DNA from: Aquiflexum gelatinilyticum
GTDB lineage: Bacteria > Bacteroidota > Bacteroidia > Cytophagales > Cyclobacteriaceae
NCBI RefSeq assembly: GCF_024741135.1
Contig: NZ_JANSUY010000024.1
Location: 1-64,000 of the forward strand
DNA: 64,000 bases
Reading direction: 5' to 3'
The notes under the pieces were generated by a model. That model made no database searches, was not told the DNA's origin, and saw nothing but the letters and a program-made list of their open reading frames with translations. Shown here one piece after another: positions 8,091 through 16,414 of the stretch; position 1 is the stretch's first letter, and every line of letters begins with the position of its first letter. Both the position numbers and the translations under genes were made by a program.

Positions 8091-9371
8091 TTATTTAACT
8101 TCAAAACTAGCTCTTCTGGACAATTGTCTTGCGTCAGCTGAGTTTTTGTCTACACTAGTGTCTTCACCGTAACCTTTGTAAGAAAGTCTTGATGCATCAA
8201 TACCTGCTGCGATCAAAAGATCATATACAGCTTTAGCACGTCTTTCTGACAACTTCATGTTGTAATCTTCAGGACCTAATTCATCTGCAAATCCTTTGAC
8301 TTCCAATTTAACTCCTGGATTTCTTTTCAAGAAATTAGAAACATAATTCACTGAAGAAGCAGAGAATCCAAGTGGTTTAGCTGAATCGAAAGCATAGTAA
8401 ACGTTAACATAATTTTCATTTATAGCTCTCTTGAAGAAATCAACTTCTTCTTTTACTTGCTCGATTGGGCAGCCGTTGTTAGAAGCAGGGCCTGGAGCAA
8501 ATGGACATTTATCCAAATGATCAGGAATACCATCACCGTCAGAATCAATTGTTCTGCCGTTAGAATCAACTCTTGCGCCTGATGGAGTATTTGGTTCTTT
8601 ATCTAAGTAATCAGGAATACCATCACCGTCAGAATCTTTAAGCATATCCTTGATCTCACCGATTTGTTGAGCCAATTCTGCTTTTGTAGCATATTTATCA
8701 GCTTCCACATACCAATCTGCATGTGTTGCACTTTTCCCAAGATAGAAGGTCAAACCAAGAGTTCCTGTCCACCAAGTTCCGTTAGTACCATAGAAACCAT
8801 TGTCCAATGATGGACCAATGTTGGTATTACCGTCAAAAGTAACAGTTTGTCTACCATTAAGGATCGTACTGATATCTCCTGTTAGAGCAATTTTCTCAGA
8901 GAGTTTAATCTGAGTGGTTAACCCTGTGATGATGTTGTAAACATTATCATCGAATGTAATTGGAGGACCATCATGTCTAACCTGACCGATACCTGCGCCT
9001 AAATGACCAAGCAAGTTTACTCTTCTAGTAAATGATTCAAATTTCATTATTCTACCTAAGTTGGCGATACCTTGAAGGTTTAACCTGTAGTAACTAGTAG
9101 AAAATGCAGGATTGTTGTCTTTTCCGGATTCACTGAATGAACCCAAGCCATAATCCAATTTTGCACCAAATTTGTCATTGAACATATACCTTACACCAAA
9201 GTCGATATGACCAAGATTTAATGTAGGTGAGAAATATCCAGGTGACAAAGGAGCCATCGGTTTGTTGAAACCTCCATTGAGTTCTAAAGACCACTTGTTA
9301 TAGTCGTCTTGGGCGTTAACTCCTAAAGCTAAACAGCCCGCCATAATTGTAGATAGTAATATTTTTTTCAT
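8091..9371 (-). CDS. OmpA-family outer-membrane protein with thrombospondin type-3 repeats
   Basis: 426 residues. A signal peptide (ALGVNAQ, cleaved near residue 20) is followed by an N-terminal beta-barrel of about 200 residues, two acidic calcium-binding type-3 repeats around 245-300 (DSDGDGIPDYLDKEP and DSDGDGIPDHLDKCP) and a C-terminal OmpA peptidoglycan-binding domain (VKGFADELGPEDYNMKLSERRAKAV; SYKGYGED). It would link the outer membrane to the cell wall. A TAAATTTG -7 box lies about 50 bp upstream and a strong terminator follows, so it is monocistronic and probably abundant. Confidence 0.93.
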   Translation of the reverse strand: MKKILLSTIMAGCLALGVNAQDDYNKWSLELNGGFNKPMAPLSPGYFSPTLNLGHIDFGVRYMFNDKFGAKLDYGLGSFSESGKDNNPAFSTSYYRLNLQGIANLGRIMKFESFTRRVNLLGHLGAGIGQVRHDGPPITFDDNVYNIITGLTTQIKLSEKIALTGDISTILNGRQTVTFDGNTNIGPSLDNGFYGTNGTWWTGTLGLTFYLGKSATHADWYVEADKYATKAELAQQIGEIKDMLKDSDGDGIPDYLDKEPNTPSGARVDSNGRTIDSDGDGIPDHLDKCPFAPGPASNNGCPIEQVKEEVDFFKRAINENYVNVYYAFDSAKPLGFSASSVNYVSNFLKRNPGVKLEVKGFADELGPEDYNMKLSERRAKAVYDLLIAAGIDASRLSYKGYGEDTSVDKNSADARQLSRRASFEVK

Positions 9372-9420
9372 AATAAAAAATTTTTTGTTCAGATTTTTAG
9401 GTGTTTAATTGATTTGACTG

Positions 9421-9428
9421 CAAATTTA
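9421..9428 (-). promoter_or_regulatory. -7 promoter element of the OmpA-family gene
   Basis: CAAATTTA on the plus strand gives TAAATTTG on the minus strand, matching TAnnTTTG, 50 bp before the ATG at 9371. Confidence 0.5.
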
Positions 9429-9537
9429 TAAACTTTTAACTATTCACAAATGTATATTAATATTTTAAAACTATACCAAAATTCTTTTTGATTTTTAATG
9501 AATTTACAATTTAGAACTATACAAAATACATTAAATC

Positions 9538-10449
9538 ATGTCAAAATTATTGATTGATCTTTTAAAGATAAACAGCGTTTCGGGAAATGAATCACCAATG
9601 ACAGATTTTCTCATTGAATATATATGGAAACGCAAAGATCATTGGAAGGTTCAGCCTGAGGTATATTTTGGAGAGGATTTCCATGACTGTCTGTTACTTA
9701 AATTTGGAAAACCGACGGGCGCTGTATTTTCTCATATAGATACAATCGGGTTTTCCACAAGATATGAAAATCAGCTTATCCCAATAGGAGGCCCTGAAAT
9801 TGAACAAGGAACTAGACTTATTGGGCATGATAGTCTTGGACCAATTTCATGCAAAATAATATTGAATGACGATTTTGCCTTTCATGATTTCCCAAGGGCA
9901 ATAGACCGGGGCACCTTACTTTCCTTTGAACAATCCATCACTATTGACGATGAATTTATCCAAGCAGCTTATTTAGACAACCGACTTGGGATTTACAATT
10001 GTCTGAAATTATGCGAGGAATTAGAAAATGGATGGGTTGCATTTTCGACTTATGAGGAACATGGAGGTGGAAGTGTTCCCTATTTGCTAAGATTTATAAA
10101 CGAAAATGCACCGATCAAATTCGCCTTGATTTCTGATATCACATGGGTCACTGAAGGTGTTCAGCATCACAATGGGGTTGCGATTTCTTTGCGGGATAAA
10201 TTTATCCCCAGAAAAAAATTTCTCGAAAAAATACTGAGTCTTGCAGAGGAGAGTGGTATTCCTTATCAACTGGAAGTTGAAGGAAGCGGTGGAAGTGATG
10301 GTCGAGAGATCCAATTTTCACCCTATCCTATTGATTGGTGCTTTATCGGAGCCCCTGAGGATAATGTACATACTCCTCAAGAAAAAGTTTCATTAAAAGA
10401 CCTTCAAAACATGGTGGACTTGTATAAATATTTGATGAAACGATTATAG
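9538..10449 (+). CDS. M42/M20-like metallo-aminopeptidase
   Basis: 303-residue zinc or cobalt peptidase of the clan MH type. Visible metal-site motifs, in order: SHIDTIGF (His), IGHDSLGP, AAYLDNRLGIYN (bridging Asp), STYEEHGGGS (catalytic/metal Glu pair) and a C-terminal GAPEDNVHTPQE (final His). No signal peptide, so cytoplasmic. It probably trims amino acids from peptides; substrate unknown. It is shorter than typical M42 enzymes (about 350 residues), suggesting a reduced dimerisation domain. It is followed by a promoter and hairpin preceding hpt. Confidence 0.8.
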   Translation: MSKLLIDLLKINSVSGNESPMTDFLIEYIWKRKDHWKVQPEVYFGEDFHDCLLLKFGKPTGAVFSHIDTIGFSTRYENQLIPIGGPEIEQGTRLIGHDSLGPISCKIILNDDFAFHDFPRAIDRGTLLSFEQSITIDDEFIQAAYLDNRLGIYNCLKLCEELENGWVAFSTYEEHGGGSVPYLLRFINENAPIKFALISDITWVTEGVQHHNGVAISLRDKFIPRKKFLEKILSLAEESGIPYQLEVEGSGGSDGREIQFSPYPIDWCFIGAPEDNVHTPQEKVSLKDLQNMVDLYKYLMKRL

Positions 10450-10488
10450 GATTAACAATTAAATAGATGGAGAGGAATCTTTTTTTTT

Positions 10489-10496
10489 TATATTTG
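10489..10496 (+). promoter_or_regulatory. -7 promoter element of hpt-adk
   Basis: TATATTTG matches TAnnTTTG. Predicted transcription start is about 10502, which places the following hairpin (10500-10518) at the very 5' end of the mRNA. Confidence 0.55.
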
Positions 10497-10499
10497 CCC

Positions 10500-10523
10500 T
10501 GCCCTTGAAAAAAGGGCATTTTT
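10500..10523 (+). terminator. Terminator-like hairpin at the 5' end of the hpt transcript
   Basis: Stem TGCCCTT/AAGGGCA (10500-10506 with 10512-10518), loop GAAAA, then TTTTTATTT. It could end the peptidase transcript, but it lies after the hpt -7 element, so it could instead act as a leader attenuator or an mRNA-stabilising 5' hairpin. Confidence 0.6.
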
Positions 10524-10533
10524 ATTTGATCCT

Positions 10534-11061
10534 ATGATATCAATTAAAGAAAAAATATTTGTTCCATATATTACTGCCAATTCTTTGAAGAAGAGGGTTG
10601 AAGAAATCGGGAATGAAATATCGAAGGATTTCAAAGAGGACTGTCCTGTTTTGCTTGGAGTTCTCAATGGTTCCTTTATGTTTTTGTCTGATTTGGTAAA
10701 ATCTATATCCACACCTATGGAAGTCAGTTTTGTCAAAGTTTCTTCTTATTCGGGAACAAGCTCTACCGGAAATGTCAAAAACCTTATGGGTCTAGATATT
10801 GATTTGAAAAACAGGTCTATTATTATTGTAGAAGATATTATTGATACAGGGTTAAGCATGACCCATCTCTTAGAGATGGTCCAAAAAGAGCATCCAAAAA
10901 AAATCGCGATAGCAACATTGCTATTAAAGCCTGAAGCTCTTAAATATCCCATGGAAATAAATTATATCGGATTTGAAATTCCAAATAAGTTTGTGGTAGG
11001 ATACGGAATGGACTTTGACGGATTGGGAAGAAATCTTCCGGAACTCTACCAATTGAAATAA
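10534..11061 (+). CDS. hpt: Hypoxanthine phosphoribosyltransferase
   Basis: Purine-salvage enzyme making IMP (and GMP) from hypoxanthine/guanine and PRPP. 175 residues with the PRPP loop IIVEDIIDTGLSM, the N-terminal GVLNGSFMFLSDL loop and the base-binding C-terminal part (KFVVGYGMDFDGLGRNLPELYQL). Length is normal. adk starts 27 bp downstream on the same strand, so the two nucleotide genes are likely co-transcribed from the promoter at 10489. Confidence 0.95.
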   Translation: MISIKEKIFVPYITANSLKKRVEEIGNEISKDFKEDCPVLLGVLNGSFMFLSDLVKSISTPMEVSFVKVSSYSGTSSTGNVKNLMGLDIDLKNRSIIIVEDIIDTGLSMTHLLEMVQKEHPKKIAIATLLLKPEALKYPMEINYIGFEIPNKFVVGYGMDFDGLGRNLPELYQLK

Positions 11062-11088
11062 ATATAATCATATTAACTAAATCAGAAT

Positions 11089-11661
11089 ATGCTCAATATT
11101 GTATTATTTGGCCCTCCGGGGGCAGGCAAAGGAACCCAAAGCGAAAACATTATATCAAAATATAACCTCACCCATTTATCAACAGGGGATTTGTTTAGAA
11201 AACACCTTGGAGAAGGAACAGAACTCGGAAAGCTTGCCAGAAAATATATGGATGAAGGCAGACTCGTTCCGGATGAAGTAGTCATCAGTATGGTGGATGA
11301 TAAAATAGCAAATACACCTGAAACAAACGGATTTATATTTGATGGATTTCCCAGAACTGTAGCTCAGGCAGAAGCATTGGACAGATTAATGGAAAAAAAC
11401 AATATTAAAATTTCGGGTATGATTGCCTTGGATGTGGCCGAAGACATATTGAAAGAAAGAATCAGAGAAAGGGGAAAAACCTCAGGGAGAACTGATGATC
11501 AGGATGAATCAAAAATTGAGACCCGGATAAGGGTATATCTCGATGAGACACTTCCTGTAGCTGAATACTATGAAAAGCAAGGAAAATTCACCAAAATTAA
11601 TGGTGTCGGAACTATAGAAGGAATTTTTGCTGACATTACAAAAGTGATTGACCAATACTAA
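11089..11661 (+). CDS. adk: Adenylate kinase
   Basis: Interconverts ATP + AMP and 2 ADP. 190 residues with the P-loop GPPGAGKGTQ at residues 7-16, the AMP-binding region STGDLFRKH, the NMP motif DGFPRTVAQAEAL and the LID-region arginines (RIRERGKTSGRTDD). The LID is short and lacks the four-cysteine zinc site of Gram-positive enzymes, as usual in Bacteroidota. Second gene after hpt; it is followed by the obg promoter. Confidence 0.97.
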   Translation: MLNIVLFGPPGAGKGTQSENIISKYNLTHLSTGDLFRKHLGEGTELGKLARKYMDEGRLVPDEVVISMVDDKIANTPETNGFIFDGFPRTVAQAEALDRLMEKNNIKISGMIALDVAEDILKERIRERGKTSGRTDDQDESKIETRIRVYLDETLPVAEYYEKQGKFTKINGVGTIEGIFADITKVIDQY

Positions 11662-11675
11662 TTCTGAATATTTCT

Positions 11676-11683
11676 TACCTTTG
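11676..11683 (+). promoter_or_regulatory. -7 promoter element of obg
   Basis: TACCTTTG matches TAnnTTTG. Predicted start near 11689, about 10 nt before the hairpin at 11699-11720 and about 58 nt before the GTG start of obg. Confidence 0.5.
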
Positions 11684-11698
11684 CAGGGAAGATTATCC

Positions 11699-11727
11699 GG
11701 CTAAGCCTTCAAGCTTAGCCATTTTTG
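11699..11727 (+). terminator. Terminator-like hairpin in the obg leader
   Basis: Perfect 8-bp stem GGCTAAGC/GCTTAGCC (11699-11706 with 11713-11720), loop CTTCAA, followed by ATTTTTG. It lies between the obg -7 element and the obg start codon, so it may attenuate or stabilise the obg mRNA as well as ending the adk transcript. Confidence 0.65.
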
Positions 11728-11746
11728 TTTAAAACCTTTAGAAAAA

Positions 11747-12742
11747 GTGGCAGATTCCAACTTTATAGATTACGTAAAATTCTGTTCCAGATCAGGTGCG
11801 GGCGGAGCAGGTTCAGTGCATTTTCGAAGAGAAAAACATGTACCCAAAGGAGGTCCTGACGGAGGTGATGGGGGGAGAGGAGGACACATCATATTAAAAG
11901 GAAGCACCCAGGTATGGACATTACTCCATTTGAAATACAAAAAACATGTAATCGCTGAGGAAGGAAAAGGCGGCGAAGGTGGGCGAAGAAAAGGAAGAGA
12001 TGGGAAGGATGTAATTTTGGAAGTTCCACTTGGTACTATTGCCAAAGATGCTGAAACTTTTGAAACTAGGTTTGAAATCACCGAAGAAGGACAGGAAGTG
12101 ATCCTTACACGTGGAGGAAGGGGTGGTCTAGGAAATGACCATTTCAAAACAGCCACCAACCAAGCCCCACATTTTGCCCAACCTGGCGAAGATGGAATTG
12201 AAGAATGGATTATTCTTGAACTCAAACTTTTAGCTGATGTAGGATTGGTCGGTTTTCCAAATGCGGGAAAATCAACTCTACTATCAAGTATATCTGCGGC
12301 AAGGCCTGAAATCGGTGACTATCCTTTTACCACCTTGGTCCCTAATCTCGGTGTCATTCCCTACCGAGACGAAAAGTCTTTTGTAATGGCTGATATTCCA
12401 GGAATTATTGAGGGTGCTGCCGAAGGAAAGGGACTTGGATTGAGATTCTTAAGACATATTGAGCGGAACTCAATTTTGTTGTTTATGATACCTGCCGATT
12501 CTGACAACATCAAAAACCAATACAAAATACTTCTTGGCGAATTGCAGAAATACAATCCCGAGCTTTTGGATAAAAAGAGGTTATTGGCCATAACAAAGGC
12601 TGACATGCTCGACGATGAATTGATCGGACAGATGAAGAAAGATGTTCCTAAAGATTTGGATTCAATTTTCATCTCCTCAGTTTCAGGATATAATCTTGAC
12701 AAATTGAAGGATATGCTTTGGCAGGCCATAAATGTCCAGTAA
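11747..12742 (+). CDS. obg: Obg/CgtA ribosome-associated GTPase
   Basis: Essential GTPase acting in 50S ribosome maturation and stress control. 331 residues: the glycine-rich Obg fold at about 1-158 ([20 protein letters not shown]), then a G domain with G1 [10 protein letters not shown]3 [10 protein letters not shown]4 TKAD and G5 SSVSG. The C-terminal OCT extension is absent, as in many Bacteroidota. Start codon is GTG; the conserved N-terminus ([12 protein letters not shown]) begins exactly there. It has its own promoter and leader hairpin. Confidence 0.96.
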   Translation: MADSNFIDYVKFCSRSGAGGAGSVHFRREKHVPKGGPDGGDGGRGGHIILKGSTQVWTLLHLKYKKHVIAEEGKGGEGGRRKGRDGKDVILEVPLGTIAKDAETFETRFEITEEGQEVILTRGGRGGLGNDHFKTATNQAPHFAQPGEDGIEEWIILELKLLADVGLVGFPNAGKSTLLSSISAARPEIGDYPFTTLVPNLGVIPYRDEKSFVMADIPGIIEGAAEGKGLGLRFLRHIERNSILLFMIPADSDNIKNQYKILLGELQKYNPELLDKKRLLAITKADMLDDELIGQMKKDVPKDLDSIFISSVSGYNLDKLKDMLWQAINVQ

Positions 12743-12816
12743 ATGTCAAGTTGTCAGTCATTAGCCCTTGGCAAACAAATTGATAAAGTATAAAAAGTCA
12801 AATTTTGAGAAATAAA

Positions 12817-13383
12817 ATGGAGGAAAAACAAATATTCAATGAGGATCAGATCGCTTCCGATGAACAGGGAATGAAAGAGGAACAAGTTGTAAATGAGGCG
12901 CAAAAAGAAAATTCAGAAAAAAGCAATACTTCCCAAGAAGATAAACTTACAAAGGAGGTAGCTGAACTGAAAGACAAATATTTGAGGCTTTACTCTGAAT
13001 TTGAAAATTACAGAAGGAGAACTTCAAAAGAACGAATTGACCTGATCAAAACTGCTTCAGAAGATTTGATGACAGAAATACTTCCTGTTGTAGACGACTT
13101 TGAAAGGGCTTTCAAAGCACATGAAAAAGAAACCGAAGCCTCAAAAGTTAGAGAAGGAAACCAGCTTGTTTTCCATAAATTATTAAGAATATTAGAGCAA
13201 AAAGGGCTTAAGCCGATGGATAATCTGACAGGAAAGCCTTTTGATGCAGAAACCCAGGAAGCAATTACCCAAATAGCTTCCCCAAGTGAGGAAATGAAAG
13301 GAAAAGTCATTGACGTTATTGAAAACGGATATGTCCTCGGAGATAAAGTCATCAGATTTGCTAAAGTGGTAATCGGAGCATAA
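12817..13383 (+). CDS. grpE: GrpE nucleotide-exchange factor
   Basis: Co-chaperone that releases ADP from DnaK. The chosen ATG gives 188 residues; a TTG four codons earlier (12805) is possible but less likely. An acidic N-terminus (about 1-45) precedes the long coiled coil (KLTKEVAELKDKYLRLYSEFENYRRR region) and the C-terminal beta domain, which ends with the family pattern VIENGYVLGDKVIRFAKVVIG. dnaJ follows after 9 bp, making a grpE-dnaJ operon without dnaK. No CIRCE inverted repeat was found in the 74 bp upstream. Confidence 0.95.
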   Translation: MEEKQIFNEDQIASDEQGMKEEQVVNEAQKENSEKSNTSQEDKLTKEVAELKDKYLRLYSEFENYRRRTSKERIDLIKTASEDLMTEILPVVDDFERAFKAHEKETEASKVREGNQLVFHKLLRILEQKGLKPMDNLTGKPFDAETQEAITQIASPSEEMKGKVIDVIENGYVLGDKVIRFAKVVIGA

Positions 13384-13392
13384 GACAGGAAT

Positions 13393-14499
13393 ATGGCTAA
13401 AAGAGACTATTATGAAATTTTGGGAGTTAGTAAAAGTGCAACTCCCGATGAAATAAAAAAAGCTTATAGAAAGCTTGCAATCCAATACCATCCTGACAAA
13501 AATCCGGACAATCCTGAGGCCGAAGACAAATTCAAAGAAGCTGCTGAAGCCTATGAAGTCTTAAGCAACCCTGAAAAACGTCAAAGATACGACCAGTTTG
13601 GACATCAGGGACTTGGCGGAAATGGTGGCTACAGTGGTGGAGGAATGAACATGGATGATATTTTTTCCCAATTTGGAGACATATTTGGCGGCGGCGGATT
13701 TGATTCATTCTTTGGTGGAGGAAGAGGTGGAAGAAGGGTGAAAAAAGGAACAAATCTCAGGGTAAAATTAAAAATGAACCTGAAAGAGATAGCCAACGGA
13801 GTTGAGAAAAAAATCAAAGTAAAACGTCATGTAATTGCCGATGGCGTTACATTCAAAAACTGTTCAACCTGCCAAGGTTCGGGACAAATAAAAAAAGTCG
13901 TCAATACCATGCTGGGCCAGATGGTTTCTGCCAGCGCCTGCCACGTATGTGGAGGAAATGGTCAAATAGTAGACAAAAAACCTGCTGAGGCAGATATCAG
14001 AGGACTTATTCTCAAAGAAGAAATCATATCTATCAATATCCCTGCAGGTGTAGCTGACGGAATGCAGCTCAGCATGTCCGGAAAAGGAAATGAAACAGCA
14101 GGTGGTGTTCCAGGTGATTTATTGATCGTGATCGAGGAGATCGAAGATGAAGTCCTCCAAAGAAACGGAAATGACGTCATCTTTGAATTGTATGTCAGTT
14201 TCATAGATGCAGCCTTGGGCTCACAGATAGAAGTCCCTACTATTGAAGGAAAAGTAAAAATAAAACTTGATGCAGGAACCCAAAGTGGTAAAATGCTTAG
14301 GTTGAAAGGAAAAGGGATAAAAGATATCAATGGTTATAGCAGAGGAGATCAATTGATCCAAGTCAATGTATGGACTCCAAAACAACTATCCAAGGACGAG
14401 CGGCAGATTCTTGAAAGCCTCCAAAACTCGGATAACTTCAAGCCAGATCCTGGAAAATCAGAGAAAAGCTTCTTTGACAAAATGAAAGAATTTTTCTAA
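13393..14499 (+). CDS. dnaJ: DnaJ co-chaperone with reduced zinc-binding domain
   Basis: Hsp40 that delivers substrates to DnaK and stimulates its ATPase. 368 residues: J domain 1-70 with HPD at 33-35, Gly/Phe-rich linker 72-115, zinc region about 145-210, then C-terminal substrate-binding domains. The canonical protein has four CxxCxGxG motifs; here only two are seen, CSTCQGSG at 157-164 and CHVCGGNG at 183-190. They correspond to motifs 2 and 3 (zinc centre II). Motifs 1 and 4 (zinc centre I) are replaced by non-Cys sequence ([24 protein letters not shown]). The frame is intact, so this is a real variant and not a sequencing frameshift. It follows grpE by 9 bp and is followed by a terminator. 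Confidence 0.95.
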   Translation: MAKRDYYEILGVSKSATPDEIKKAYRKLAIQYHPDKNPDNPEAEDKFKEAAEAYEVLSNPEKRQRYDQFGHQGLGGNGGYSGGGMNMDDIFSQFGDIFGGGGFDSFFGGGRGGRRVKKGTNLRVKLKMNLKEIANGVEKKIKVKRHVIADGVTFKNCSTCQGSGQIKKVVNTMLGQMVSASACHVCGGNGQIVDKKPAEADIRGLILKEEIISINIPAGVADGMQLSMSGKGNETAGGVPGDLLIVIEEIEDEVLQRNGNDVIFELYVSFIDAALGSQIEVPTIEGKVKIKLDAGTQSGKMLRLKGKGIKDINGYSRGDQLIQVNVWTPKQLSKDERQILESLQNSDNFKPDPGKSEKSFFDKMKEFF

Positions 14500-14508
14500 A
14501 AAACTTGC

Positions 14509-14534
14509 AGCCGGATGAAAATCCGGCTTTTTTT
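14509..14534 (+). terminator. Rho-independent terminator of grpE-dnaJ
   Basis: Perfect 8-bp stem AGCCGGAT/ATCCGGCT (14509-14516 with 14521-14528), GAAA tetraloop, then a T run. It starts 10 bp after the dnaJ stop. Confidence 0.92.
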
Positions 14535-14578
14535 ATACCTTTAATAACCTTTTAAACCGATCGCCGTAACCTTACCGT

Positions 14579-15466
14579 ATGTTGAACAAATTTTGCTTAC
14601 TAATTGGATTGGTTCTGGGAAGTACGTCTTGGTCCGATGCCCAAATTACTAAGGAGTTCAAAGTCGAAGAGAAAAACGGCTACAACCTTGTATACTTAGA
14701 TTTCAACGTTTACAAAGGAACATCTGACATTAAAAGAGCTCAGATTGAAGGTCCCTTGACGATCTATTCAGAACTCAATAAAGTGAATATCCTTCCTTCA
14801 TTTTCATATAGAATTAAGGAAGATGTGCTATTTGCAAATCTTTCTCACAGAAATGTCGAGTCTGAAAACCTTGGAAAAAGTCTTTCCTATAAGCTTTTTT
14901 CCAGCTCTAATGAGGACTTTGACCACAAATGGGATGTAGGTCTAAACTCACACAATCTTTATAATCTCCATTTTTATTTTGGGATTGGCTATGCTTCATT
15001 GGATTTATCCCATTTGCCTATATCCAACTGCATGATCAAATCCACAAGTGCAGACATCAAACTTGACTACAGTAAAAACTTTGCCAATTCCGTAAAAATG
15101 GATACACTTTCCGTAGCCATCAATATGGGAAATCTAGAAGCTGACAACCTCAATTTTACCAATGCAAAAGAAATGATTTTTGAATCCAATTATGGGACAT
15201 TGAATCTGTCGTTTTCTGATAAAATGGCTGAACCATGCAACATCAAGGCAATGGTCGGTGTGGGAAAAGTAAATATTCAACTACCAAGTGAAAATAATCC
15301 CTATATCCTGAAAATCACCTCTACACCCATGTGCAGGACATATATTCCAAAGCACTTGAAAGACCTCGGAAACAACACCTATGCAAGTAAAGCATACAGG
15401 GCAAACAGTGAAAATCTAATGAGTTTCACCATTGATGTATCGGTTGGGTCGGTTACGATTAAGTAA
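14579..15466 (+). CDS. Secreted adhesin-like beta-repeat protein, unknown function
   Basis: 295 residues with a Sec signal peptide (LIGLVLGSTSWSDAQ, cleavage near residue 21). From about residue 120 the sequence is a series of short beta strands (NLHFYFGIGYASLDLSHL, SADIKLDYSK, SVAINMGNLEADNL, SNYGTLNLSFSDKM, GVGKVNIQLPS). This resembles the solenoid of DUF4097/toastrack-type putative adhesins. I cannot name a precise family. It lies between the dnaJ terminator and the ABC exporter pair, with no clear functional link. Confidence 0.7.
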   Translation: MLNKFCLLIGLVLGSTSWSDAQITKEFKVEEKNGYNLVYLDFNVYKGTSDIKRAQIEGPLTIYSELNKVNILPSFSYRIKEDVLFANLSHRNVESENLGKSLSYKLFSSSNEDFDHKWDVGLNSHNLYNLHFYFGIGYASLDLSHLPISNCMIKSTSADIKLDYSKNFANSVKMDTLSVAINMGNLEADNLNFTNAKEMIFESNYGTLNLSFSDKMAEPCNIKAMVGVGKVNIQLPSENNPYILKITSTPMCRTYIPKHLKDLGNNTYASKAYRANSENLMSFTIDVSVGSVTIK

Positions 15467-15514
15467 TGAAGCAAACCGGATTTTTTTTCTATTTTTAGCA
15501 AAACTCATTTAATC

Positions 15515-16414
15515 TTGGAAATTCTTGAAATCAGAAATCTGAACAAAAGTTATGGGAACCAAAAAGCCCTAAACAACATCAGTTTGACAATTCCAAAGGG
15601 TGGGATTTTTGGCCTTCTAGGTCCTAATGGAGCGGGAAAAACTACTTTGATCAGAATCATCAACCAAATCATAGAAGGGGATTCAGGAGAAGTTTATTTT
15701 AATGGGGAAATCCTCCAGCCAAAGCACATCTCCCAAATAGGATATCTACCTGAAGAAAGAGGGTTGTATAAAAAAATGAAGGTCTGGGACCAATTGGTGT
15801 ATTTTGCCAGACTCAAAGATATGCCTGCGGCCTTGGCAAAAGAGAGGGTCGCCTTTTGGTTAAAAAAAATGGATATCAGCTCATGGCGAGACAAAAGAAT
15901 CGATGATCTTTCCAAAGGAATGGCTCAAAAGGTCCAATTTATTTCAACCATAATTCACGAACCTGAACTCCTGATTTTGGATGAGCCTTTCTCAGGCTTT
16001 GACCCTCTTAATGCTGAAATCATCAAAAATGAAATTATTGAGCTGAAAAATAAGGGCATTACTGTTGTGTTATCCACCCATAGAATGGAATCCGTAGAGC
16101 TTCTCTGCGATCAGATAGCTATGATCCACCGGTCAAATAAAATATTGGAAGGAAGGCTTACTGCGGTCAAACAGATGTTTAGACCCAACACCTATGAGGT
16201 GATTCTTTCAGGAATCAATGAAACACTTCCGGAAAGTTGGAATGCCAGCCAAGTCAACGGAAACACAATCTTCAAGATACCACTTGGACAGGAATCTCCC
16301 AATAGCACTTTGCAAATGTTGATGCAATATGGCGAACTGCTAGGATTCAGAGAAATCCTTCCAACTATGGAGGAAATCTTTATCCAACAGATTAAAAATC
16401 ATTCCTATGAATAA
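15515..16414 (+). CDS. ABC exporter ATP-binding protein (NatA-like)
   Basis: 299 residues with Walker A GPNGAGKTTL, Q-loop region, signature LSKGMAQKVQ, Walker B LLILDEPFSGFDP and H-loop STHRM. The C-terminal 80 residues form the extension typical of ABC-2 type exporters (DUF4162-like). Start codon is TTG; the first residues (MEILEIRNLNKSYG) match the family start. It overlaps the permease gene by 8 bp. The substrate is unknown; Na+ or drug export is suggested only by similarity to NatAB-type systems. Confidence 0.92.
   Translation: MEILEIRNLNKSYGNQKALNNISLTIPKGGIFGLLGPNGAGKTTLIRIINQIIEGDSGEVYFNGEILQPKHISQIGYLPEERGLYKKMKVWDQLVYFARLKDMPAALAKERVAFWLKKMDISSWRDKRIDDLSKGMAQKVQFISTIIHEPELLILDEPFSGFDPLNAEIIKNEIIELKNKGITVVLSTHRMESVELLCDQIAMIHRSNKILEGRLTAVKQMFRPNTYEVILSGINETLPESWNASQVNGNTIFKIPLGQESPNSTLQMLMQYGELLGFREILPTMEEIFIQQIKNHSYE

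Noticed and set aside
11770-12225. Pro-rich antisense open frame inside obg
   Set aside because: It is the complement of the Gly-rich Obg domain; low-complexity composition and no start context. A shadow frame.
12743-12816. CIRCE heat-shock operator before grpE
   Set aside because: No TTAGCACTC-N9-GAGTGCTAA-like inverted repeat is present.
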